Of a stretch of 64,000 nt of DNA, positions 53,325-64,000 are shown piece after piece. Each line of letters opens with the position of its first letter. Within the stretch, counting starts at the first letter, position 1. The position numbers were made by a program, and so were the translations under genes. The stretch comes from Porticoccus sp905181945 (GTDB lineage Bacteria > Pseudomonadota > Gammaproteobacteria > Pseudomonadales > Porticoccaceae): NCBI RefSeq assembly GCF_047729555.1, contig NZ_CP159825.1:1240001-1304000 (forward strand). Reading direction: 5' to 3'. The notes beneath the pieces are model-generated. The model searched no databases and had not been told where the DNA came from. It worked only from the letters and a program-made list of their open reading frames with translations.

Positions 53325-53354
53325 GAGAGGTGACCAATTAAGGTCATTTTTTAC

Positions 53355-56300
53355 TTAACTCTGTTCCAGGCTCTCACCCGTGCTTAAAGCCTCGCTTAAT
53401 GCTGCTTCGATATCACTTGCGCTAACTTTCGTCTCCGCTTCTTTCTCTCTAGCCTCACGACGTTTCCGATGGTAAGTTAATCCTGTACCAGCAGGAATCA
53501 AGCGACCAACTACTACATTTTCTTTTAATCCACGAAGACGATCCGCTTTTCCTGTGACCGAAGCCTCGGTAAGAACTCGAGTGGTCTCTTGAAAAGAAGC
53601 AGCAGAAATAAAGCTTTCTGTTGCAAGAGAGGCTTTAGTAATACCAAGAAGAAGTCGCTCATACTTGGCAGGAACTTTTCCTTCAAGTGCTAGTTTTTCA
53701 TTTTCTTCAAGTATTCTGGTGAACTCAACCTGTTCTCCTTTCACAAAAGACGAATCACCCATGGCGGTGACCTCAGCCTTGCGCAACATCTGGCGGCATA
53801 TAACTTCGATATGCTTATCGTTTATTTTAACACCTTGCAATCGATAAACTTCTTGAATCTCATTGACAATGTACTCCGCCAGGGAGTCTACACCCTGTAA
53901 GCGCAGAATATCATGAGAGTTCTCAGGGCCATCAGCAATCATTTCGCCCTTAGTGACATTCTCGCCTTCGAACACACCCAATTGGTGCCACTTAGGTATC
54001 AATAACTCATAATGGTCACTTCCGTCAGGAAGTAATTTTCCATTGGGGGGTGTAATAACTAATCTTCGCTTACCTTTGGTCTCTTTACCAAAAGTTACGG
54101 TACCAGAAATTTCAGCTAATATAGCTGGATCTTTTGGCTTGCGAGCTTCAAACAAATCAGCTACACGGGGTAATCCGCCAGTAATGTCCCGAGTTTTAGA
54201 CCCCTCTTGTGGGATACGAGCAATAATATCACCAACCCCTACATGATTATTGTCGCGAATACTAAGAATGGCATTGGGCGGCAACATATAGTGTGCGGGC
54301 ACAGTAGAGTTGACAAAGGTTAATTCTTTTCCTTTGTCATCAAGCAAGGTAACCATCGGTTTAATGTCTTTACCAGCAGATGGGCGCTCATTAGGATCAA
54401 TTACTGCAATATTTGAAAGGCCCGTCATCTCATCAGTTTGAGTTCGTATGCTAAGCCCCTCCTCCATACCAGAAAAAGTCACCTGTCCAGCAACCTCAGT
54501 AATAATTGGGTGTGTGTGCGGATCCCAACTAGCTACCACATCGCCAGCAGCAACAATAGAGCCTTCTTTCACTCTAATCACAGCCCCATAAGGCAACCTA
54601 TAGCGTTCACGCTCTCTACCATTTTCATCAGCTAGAGCCAAGCCACCAGATCGCGATACAGCTACAAGCTCTCCATTTTCACGCTCTACTACCTTAATGT
54701 TAATTAAGCGGACTTTTCCGCCTGTTTTCACCTGAACGCTATCAGCAGCAGAGGCACGAGACGCTGCGCCACCAATGTGGAATGTACGCATAGTAAGTTG
54801 TGTGCCAGGCTCTCCAATAGATTGGGCGGCAACAACTCCAACTGCTTCACCAGAATTAATCCTGTGGCCTCGGGCTAGGTCTCGTCCATAACATTGCGAA
54901 CATATGCCATGACGAGTCTCACAGGTAATTGGGGAGCGGACTTTAAGCTCGTCTATACCTAGTAGCTCGATACTTTCTACGCATTTCTCATCAATCATAT
55001 AGCCAGCTTGCAGTATAACTTTCTTCGAGCCAGGCTTAACTACATCGACTGCAACTACACGCCCCAGAATCCGGTCACCCAGAGATTCAATGATATCTCC
55101 ACCTTCAATAACTGGAGTCATTAGTAGCCCCTCTGATGTTCCGCAATCTTCCTCAACAACTACTAAGTCTTGCGATACATCAACTAGTCGGCGAGTCAAA
55201 TAACCAGAATTGGCTGTCTTTAGAGCAGTATCCGCCAAACCTTTTCGAGCTCCATGCGTTGATATAAAATATTGCAGCACGTTCAAACCTTCACGGAAAT
55301 TAGCGGTAATTGGTGTTTCAATAATAGATCCATCGGGACGAGCCATCAATCCACGCATACCTGCTAGCTGTCGAATCTGTGCAGGAGAGCCTCTGGCTCC
55401 AGAATCTGCCATAATAAATACTGAATTAAAAGAGGCTTGTAACTCTATATCACCAGCTTTGTTGACAACCTCTTCCGTGCTAATCACTTCCATCATTGCC
55501 TTGGCAACCAGATCATTAGCGCGAGACCAGATATCAACTACTTTATTATACTTTTCCCCCTGCGTTACAAGGCCTGAGGCAAACTGACTTTCTATCTCTT
55601 TCACTTCGTTCTCAGCCTGAGCAATGATATCTCCCTTGGATAAAGGAATGGTAAAATCATTTACTCCAATAGAGGCGCCAGACTTAGTAGAGAAATCAAA
55701 CCCGGTATACATAAGCTGATCTGCAAAAATTACCGTTGCCTTCAATCCAACATCACGATAGCAACGATTAATAATTTTTGAGATTGCTTTTTTAGTCATA
55801 GGCTGGTTAACCATGTCGTAGCTTAAACCATCCGGAACAATGTCCCAGAGTAGAGCACGACCCACTGTTGTCTCTACAATATATCTTTTGGATTGAGCAT
55901 CACCTTGTTCGTCAAAAAGGACCTGATTAATGCGTACTTTTACTCGAGCCTGAAGATGAACCTGCTTTCCATAGTAAGCCCCGGATACTTCTTTCAGGTC
56001 GCCAAAAATACGACCTTCACCCAATGCATTAACTCTTTCCCGGGTCATCCAATACAACCCTAGAACAACATCCTGAGAAGGAACAATAATTGGCTCCCCG
56101 CTTGCAGGAGACAAGATATTGTTGGTTGACATCATCAAGGCGCGGGACTCGAGCTGGGCCTCCAAAGTTAACGGCACATGAACCGCCATCTGGTCGCCAT
56201 CGAAGTCTGCGTTATATGCTGCACAAACTAGTGGGTGTAATTGAATTGCTTTCCCTTCAATAAGAACTGGCTCAAAAGCCTGAATGCCTAGCCTGTGAAG

Positions 56301-57584
56301 TGTTGGGGCGCGATTGAGCAACACTGGGTGCTCGCGAATCACCTCGTCAAGAATATCCCAAACTATAAGCTCTTCACGTTCAACCATTTTTTTAGCAGCT
56401 TTTATTGTGGTAGCCAGCCCTCGAAGCTCAAGTTTTGAAAAAATAAATGGCTTAAATAGCTCTAATGCCATACGTTTAGGTAGTCCACACTGATGTAACC
56501 GTAGAGTTGGACCAACTACAATTACAGAACGCCCAGAGTAATCTACACGCTTACCCAATAAATTCTGACGGAAACGACCCTGTTTACCTTTAATCATGTC
56601 TGCAAGCGATTTCAAAGGTCGCTTATTAGACCCAGTGATAGCTCGACCGCGACGTCCATTATCTAAAAGAGCATCGACTGATTCTTGGAGCATGCGTTTT
56701 TCGTTTCTTACAATTATATCTGGCGCATTTAGCTCTAATAAGCGTTTTAGACGATTATTGCGATTAATTACTCGACGGTATAAGTCATTCAAATCAGATG
56801 TAGCAAAACGGCCTCCATCAAGAGGGACCAATGGTCTTAAATCTGGCGGTAATACTGGCAATGCCTCAAGGATCATCCATTCAGGCTTGTTGCCAGAACC
56901 AAGGAAGGCCTCTAGTAATTTGAGTCGTTTAGATAATTTTTTTATTTTTGTTTCTGAGCGAGTATTTGGTATCTCCTCGCGGATGATTGCAATTTCTTGA
57001 TTCATGTCAAGATCTTTCATTAGGCTCTGAATACCTTCTGCACCCATTGTTGCCTCAAACTCATCACCAAATTCTTCCATAGCTTGAAAGTATTCATCGT
57101 CTGTCAGCAATTGACCGCGATCAAGTGTAGTCATGCCAGGATCAGTCACAATGAATGACTCAAAATACAGCACTCTTTCTATTTCACGAAGAGTCATGTC
57201 TAAAATCAGACCAATACGAGATGGTAAAGATTTAAGGAACCATATATGGGCAACTGGGCACGCTAGCTCAATATGAGCCATTCTGTCCCGACGTACCTTG
57301 GCAAGAGTCACCTCTACACCACACTTTTCGCAGACAATGCCGCGATGCTTCATGCGTTTGTATTTCCCACAAAGGCACTCATAATCCTTTACTGGACCAA
57401 AAATTTTAGCACAAAACAAACCTTCTCGCTCTGGCTTAAAGGTCCGATAATTAATGGTTTCCGGCTTCTTAACTTCACCATAAGACCATGACCGAATCAT
57501 ATCCGGTGATGCTAGGCCAATACGAATTGCATCAAATTCGTCTGTTTGATCTTGTGATTTGAGCAGATTTAGTAAGTCTTTCAA
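53355..57584 (-). CDS. rpoC: RNA polymerase beta' subunit
   Basis: Catalytic large subunit, 1409 aa (E. coli 1407). The start is TTG at 57584, with GGAG 7 bp upstream and the usual MKDLLNLLK start. Zinc site 1 is CLCGKYKRMKHRGIVCEKCG (about 70-90). The active-site Mg loop is NADFDGDQM, and zinc site 2 is CETRHGICSQCYGRD. The trigger loop and bridge helix regions (SQSIGEPGTQLTMRTFHIGG) are intact. It follows rpoB by 86 bp. Confidence 0.99.
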   Translation of the reverse strand: MKDLLNLLKSQDQTDEFDAIRIGLASPDMIRSWSYGEVKKPETINYRTFKPEREGLFCAKIFGPVKDYECLCGKYKRMKHRGIVCEKCGVEVTLAKVRRDRMAHIELACPVAHIWFLKSLPSRIGLILDMTLREIERVLYFESFIVTDPGMTTLDRGQLLTDDEYFQAMEEFGDEFEATMGAEGIQSLMKDLDMNQEIAIIREEIPNTRSETKIKKLSKRLKLLEAFLGSGNKPEWMILEALPVLPPDLRPLVPLDGGRFATSDLNDLYRRVINRNNRLKRLLELNAPDIIVRNEKRMLQESVDALLDNGRRGRAITGSNKRPLKSLADMIKGKQGRFRQNLLGKRVDYSGRSVIVVGPTLRLHQCGLPKRMALELFKPFIFSKLELRGLATTIKAAKKMVEREELIVWDILDEVIREHPVLLNRAPTLHRLGIQAFEPVLIEGKAIQLHPLVCAAYNADFDGDQMAVHVPLTLEAQLESRALMMSTNNILSPASGEPIIVPSQDVVLGLYWMTRERVNALGEGRIFGDLKEVSGAYYGKQVHLQARVKVRINQVLFDEQGDAQSKRYIVETTVGRALLWDIVPDGLSYDMVNQPMTKKAISKIINRCYRDVGLKATVIFADQLMYTGFDFSTKSGASIGVNDFTIPLSKGDIIAQAENEVKEIESQFASGLVTQGEKYNKVVDIWSRANDLVAKAMMEVISTEEVVNKAGDIELQASFNSVFIMADSGARGSPAQIRQLAGMRGLMARPDGSIIETPITANFREGLNVLQYFISTHGARKGLADTALKTANSGYLTRRLVDVSQDLVVVEEDCGTSEGLLMTPVIEGGDIIESLGDRILGRVVAVDVVKPGSKKVILQAGYMIDEKCVESIELLGIDELKVRSPITCETRHGICSQCYGRDLARGHRINSGEAVGVVAAQSIGEPGTQLTMRTFHIGGAASRASAADSVQVKTGGKVRLINIKVVERENGELVAVSRSGGLALADENGRERERYRLPYGAVIRVKEGSIVAAGDVVASWDPHTHPIITEVAGQVTFSGMEEGLSIRTQTDEMTGLSNIAVIDPNERPSAGKDIKPMVTLLDDKGKELTFVNSTVPAHYMLPPNAILSIRDNNHVGVGDIIARIPQEGSKTRDITGGLPRVADLFEARKPKDPAILAEISGTVTFGKETKGKRRLVITPPNGKLLPDGSDHYELLIPKWHQLGVFEGENVTKGEMIADGPENSHDILRLQGVDSLAEYIVNEIQEVYRLQGVKINDKHIEVICRQMLRKAEVTAMGDSSFVKGEQVEFTRILEENEKLALEGKVPAKYERLLLGITKASLATESFISAASFQETTRVLTEASVTGKADRLRGLKENVVVGRLIPAGTGLTYHRKRREAREKEAETKVSASDIEAALSEALSTGESLEQS

Positions 57585-57670
57585 CGCCTTTCTCCAAGAT
57601 GGGTACTATATTTTAATAGCGGGCAAATGATCCGCCCCAATTTATATTTTTCTTCGACTTTTAGCTGTGG

Positions 57671-61753
<4,083 letters not shown>

Positions 61754-61799
61754 CATATTCCCCATCAAGATCGTTTAGCCTTTGGGCTTTACGAGCTGT

Positions 61800-61840
61800 T
61801 TAGTACCTTATGTAAGGCTACTAACCTTTTGCAGAAAAGG
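61800..61840 (-). promoter_or_regulatory. Two tandem hairpins in the rpoB leader
   Basis: TTAGT/ACTAA enclosing CCTT/AAGG (61800-61824), and directly next to it CCTTTT/AAAAGG with a 4-nt loop (61825-61840). They lie 47-87 bp before the rpoB start. They may be RNA-processing or attenuation structures; no homology could be checked. Confidence 0.4.
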
Positions 61841-61885
61841 ATTTTTTCTTAACGCCAACTACCTGTTCAGCATAAAAGCGCTAAA

Positions 61886-61913
61886 GGGCCAGAAGGTTTT
61901 ACCCCTCCAGCCC
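61886..61913 (-). terminator. Attenuator-like hairpin between rplL and rpoB
   Basis: Minus-strand GGGCTGGAGGG (61913-61903), a 6-nt loop, then CCTTCTGGCCC (61896-61886): an 11-bp stem with three G.U pairs, followed by TTTAGCGCTTTT. The weak U-tract fits a partial terminator, as in E. coli where an attenuator in this gap sets the ribosome/RNA polymerase ratio. Confidence 0.6.
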
Positions 61914-61951
61914 AAGTCCAGCTAATCATAAGACAACCGGCCGTCTCAAGC

Positions 61952-62332
61952 TTATTTAAGCTCGCAAGTAGCGCCGGCTTCTTCGAGCTGCTTCTTGGCC
62001 TCTTCCGCATCCGCTGGAGAAGCGCCTTCTTTGATAAGCGAAGGGGCACTATCTACAAGATCTTTCGCTTCTTTTAAGCCTAACCCAGTGATAGCACGAA
62101 CAGCTTTAATAACGTTTACTTTCTTCTCACCCATTGAAGTGAGCATCACATCAAACGAATCTTTAACTTCCGGGGCATCCCCAGAATCTCCACCGGCTAC
62201 TGGAGCAGCAACAGCAACAGCAGCTTGCGCAGATACTCCAAATTTTTCTTCCATTGCAGCTACAAGTTCCACAACTTCCATTACGCTCATTGAAGCAATC
62301 GCTTCTAAAATGTCATCTTTGGACAGAGCCAT
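61952..62332 (-). CDS. rplL: 50S ribosomal protein L7/L12
   Basis: Stalk protein recruiting translational GTPases, 126 aa. An N-terminal dimerisation helix pair (LSKDDILEAIASMSVMEVVELV), an Ala/Val/Gly hinge, and the globular C-terminus (KVNVIKAVRAITGLGLKEAKDLVDSAP). AGGAGATAGGTC precedes the ATG. Follows rplJ by 44 bp. Confidence 0.98.
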   Translation of the reverse strand: MALSKDDILEAIASMSVMEVVELVAAMEEKFGVSAQAAVAVAAPVAGGDSGDAPEVKDSFDVMLTSMGEKKVNVIKAVRAITGLGLKEAKDLVDSAPSLIKEGASPADAEEAKKQLEEAGATCELK

Positions 62333-62376
62333 GACCTATCTCCTAATTAAATAAATTTATTAAACTGTTCTATGAT

Positions 62377-62907
62377 TTATGCAGCTTTCTGCTTTTGATC
62401 ACTGACAGCTCCTACAACACGAGTTACTTTGGTGGGCACTTCATTAAGAGTACGAACCAATTTAATAACTGGCGCAAGCGTTACATTTGCCAACTGTCCT
62501 AGAGCTTGCTCTAAGGTTGGTAGCTTAGCTAGCACGTCGATCTGCTCTTTGCCCAACAACTGACCACTGACAGAAAGAGCTTTTACTTCAAATTTATCAT
62601 TTGCCTTCGCAAAATCTTTAAATAAGCGAGCTGCAGCGCCTGGGTCTTCCATAGAAAAACCAAAGAGCGACGGACCCGTCAACACTTCATTTACACACTC
62701 AAACTCTGTACCTTCAAACGCGCGTTTCGCAAGTGTATTGCGAATAACACGAATATCGATATTTTGTTCGCGTGCTTTTTCACGAAAAGTTGTCATGTCA
62801 GTCACACTAACACCGCGAGCATCAGCAATTACCAATGACAACGCATTGGAAGCGGTCGCGCTAACTTCAACTACAATCGCTTTCTTGCCTTCGAGATTTA
62901 ATGCCAC
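62377..62907 (-). CDS. rplJ: 50S ribosomal protein L10
   Basis: Stalk base that binds the L7/L12 dimers and represses its own mRNA in E. coli. GTG at 62907 gives 176 aa starting MALNLEGKKAIVVEV, with AGGAG upstream; the longer frame to 62973 runs into the leader and is rejected. C-terminal helix carries the L7/L12 sites. Upstream lies the L10 leader. Confidence 0.97.
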   Translation of the reverse strand: MALNLEGKKAIVVEVSATASNALSLVIADARGVSVTDMTTFREKAREQNIDIRVIRNTLAKRAFEGTEFECVNEVLTGPSLFGFSMEDPGAAARLFKDFAKANDKFEVKALSVSGQLLGKEQIDVLAKLPTLEQALGQLANVTLAPVIKLVRTLNEVPTKVTRVVGAVSDQKQKAA

Positions 62908-63035
62908 AAGACTATCTCCTCGACTTAATTGGTCCACCCAAAGCAGGCTTCTCAATTGGTTAGGCATCAACATAAAATACTATTGATGCAATTTCGGCGA
63001 AAAAATCCAGTCATACAAATACTGAATCGGGTTAC

Positions 63036-63111
63036 ACCATTTGCGTAGGCGTTTCTTCAGCCAGAAAAATAGCTGGAGATTTCATTAAACCTTATAAAAG
63101 GCACCTACGGT
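63036..63111 (-). promoter_or_regulatory. L10 (rplJ) leader, autoregulatory RNA
   Basis: In the 280-bp rplA-rplJ spacer, minus-strand ACCGTAGG (63111-63104) pairs through CGTAGG with CCTACG (63049-63044), and after a CAAAT bulge the AC can pair with GGT (63038-63036). The conserved ACCGTAGG...CCTACG-bulge-GGTGT pattern is that of the gammaproteobacterial L10 leader, where the L10-L12 complex binds and blocks rplJ translation. Confidence 0.7.
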
Positions 63112-63187
63112 CTTTAACAGCCTAAGCAGAAAAAATGCTCAGACCCCAAAGTTAAACCTGGCCTCACAACTTAAAGGCCATTGCGTC

Positions 63188-63883
63188 TTATGCTTCTAGA
63201 GACGCCTGATCAATTAGTAATCCAGGGCCCATTGTCGTTGAAAGTACTATTTTTTTAAGAAATACGCCCTTTGCTGATGCTGGCTTAGCCTTCTTTAAAT
63301 CTACAATCAACGCTTCAAGATTTTCTTTTAACGACACAACATCAAAATCAAGACTGCCAATTGCGCCATGAATTATGCCGTTCTTGTCTATACGGTAACG
63401 AACCTGTCCAGCCTTAGCATTTTTAACAGCTGTGACTACATCCGGAGTTACAGTACCAGTTTTAGGGTTTGGCATCAGGCCACGAGGCCCAAGAACTTGA
63501 CCCAAAAGACCAACTACTCGCATAGCAGCAGGTTCAGCAATAACTACATCAAAATTCATATTTCCAGCTTTGATATCTTCTGCTAGATCTTCCATTCCAA
63601 CTAGATCGGCCCCAGCCGCTTTCGCTGCCTCTGCAGCATCACCTTGAGCAAAGACTGCGACTCTAACATTTTTACCGGTACCATGAGGGAGTGTTGTAGC
63701 TCCACGTACTGCTTGGTCTGATTTACGAGGATCAATACCCAAATTCACTGCAACGTCAACCACTTCAGAAAATTTGACAGTAGAAACTTCCTTCAGCAAA
63801 GATACCGCTTCGCTAATTGAGTATTGCTTACCAATTTGAATTTTTTCACGAATAGCGCGTATGCGCTTAGATAGCTTAGCCAT
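63188..63883 (-). CDS. rplA: 50S ribosomal protein L1
   Basis: L1-stalk protein helping release of deacylated tRNA, and in E. coli the repressor of rplK-rplA. It is 231 aa: KLSKRIRAIREKI, VDVAVNLGIDPRKSDQAVRGA, GLMPNPKTGTVTPDV and VRYRIDKNGIIHGAIG. Starts immediately after the rplK stop (TAA directly followed by ATG). Confidence 0.98.
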   Translation of the reverse strand: MAKLSKRIRAIREKIQIGKQYSISEAVSLLKEVSTVKFSEVVDVAVNLGIDPRKSDQAVRGATTLPHGTGKNVRVAVFAQGDAAEAAKAAGADLVGMEDLAEDIKAGNMNFDVVIAEPAAMRVVGLLGQVLGPRGLMPNPKTGTVTPDVVTAVKNAKAGQVRYRIDKNGIIHGAIGSLDFDVVSLKENLEALIVDLKKAKPASAKGVFLKKIVLSTTMGPGLLIDQASLEA

Positions 63884-64000
63884 TTATACGCCCTCCACAT
63901 CAAGACCAATAGACCGAGCAGAACCAGCGATAGTTCTAACAGCTGCATCAATGTCAGAAGCAGTCAGGTCGGCTTTTTTGATTTTTACAATTTCCTCTAA
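63884..64000 (-). CDS. rplK: 50S ribosomal protein L11, C-terminal part (cut by window edge)
   Basis: The last 38 codons of L11 plus TAA at 63886-63884. The segment LEEIVKIKKADLTASDID, then AAVRTIAGSARSIGLDVEGV, matches the rRNA-binding C-terminal domain. L11 forms the GTPase-associated centre with the L7/L12 stalk and is needed for RelA activation. No base separates its stop from the rplA ATG. The N-terminus, and probably nusG and secE, lie beyond the window. Confidence 0.93.
   Translation of the reverse strand, partial: LEEIVKIKKADLTASDIDAAVRTIAGSARSIGLDVEGV

Noticed and set aside
53331..53352. Hairpin TGACC/GGTCA with a T-run just after rpoC
   Set aside because: The T-run follows the stem on the plus strand, not on the rpoC strand, and the stem is only 5 bp; not accepted as the rpoC terminator.

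Overview
The window is a stretch of gammaproteobacterial core chromosome. The organism has an outer membrane with lipopolysaccharide export (lptD, lptE, surA) and lipoprotein maturation and sorting (lnt, lolB). It has the amgK-murU cell-wall recycling pair found in Pseudomonas but not in E. coli. The gene order matches Pseudomonas-type chromosomes in blocks: prfA-hemA-TPR-lolB-ispE-tRNA-Gln-prs-rplY-pth-ychF; miaB-phoH-ybeY-corC-lnt-leuS-lptE-holA; murU-amgK/lptD-surA-pdxA-rsmA-apaG-apaH. The DNA is AT-richer than Pseudomonas (judged by eye, not computed). A relative of the Pseudomonadales/Cellvibrionales, probably marine or host-associated, is the most I would infer. No prophage, insertion sequence, CRISPR array or toxin/defence island was seen.

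Left part (1-8751): tail of the prfA-hemA operon on the minus strand, then a plus-strand run for lipoprotein sorting, isoprenoid and PRPP synthesis, and translation. Next (8752-11590) comes a tRNA-Met with a stable-RNA-type promoter and two genes that do not belong to the usual neighbourhood, a UDP-GlcNAc 4-epimerase-like enzyme and a type Ic aspartate aminotransferase. From 11591 to 21956: a DUF1820 gene divergent from miaB, then RNA modification/maturation, Lnt, LeuRS, LptE and DNA polymerase delta. From 22020 to 30763: murU-amgK divergent from lptD-surA-pdxA-rsmA-apaG-apaH, whose last four junctions are all 4-bp stop/start overlaps. From 30824 to 33619: an AtoE-type short-chain fatty acid transporter followed by a histidine-kinase-like protein whose ATP-binding motifs are eroded.

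Right part (33673-64000), nearly all on the minus strand: alpha, spc and S10 ribosomal operons, then the str operon (rpsL-rpsG-fusA) and the rplKAJL-rpoBC cluster. The one break in this otherwise textbook cluster is between fusA and rpsJ. The expected tuf gene is absent, and a second, divergent EF-G gene (fusA2-like) sits there in the opposite orientation. Its 428-bp upstream region holds a consensus-like promoter for the S10 operon, a perfect TATAAT for the EF-G paralogue, and two palindromes that look like operators. I consider this locus and the degenerate kinase beside atoE the most interesting parts of the window. Several ribosomal-protein junctions (rpsJ/rplC, rpmJ/rpsM, rplA/rplJ, rplL/rpoB, rpsG/fusA) contain visible RNA hairpins likely to be regulatory.

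All identifications are by reading sequence motifs; no database search was possible.
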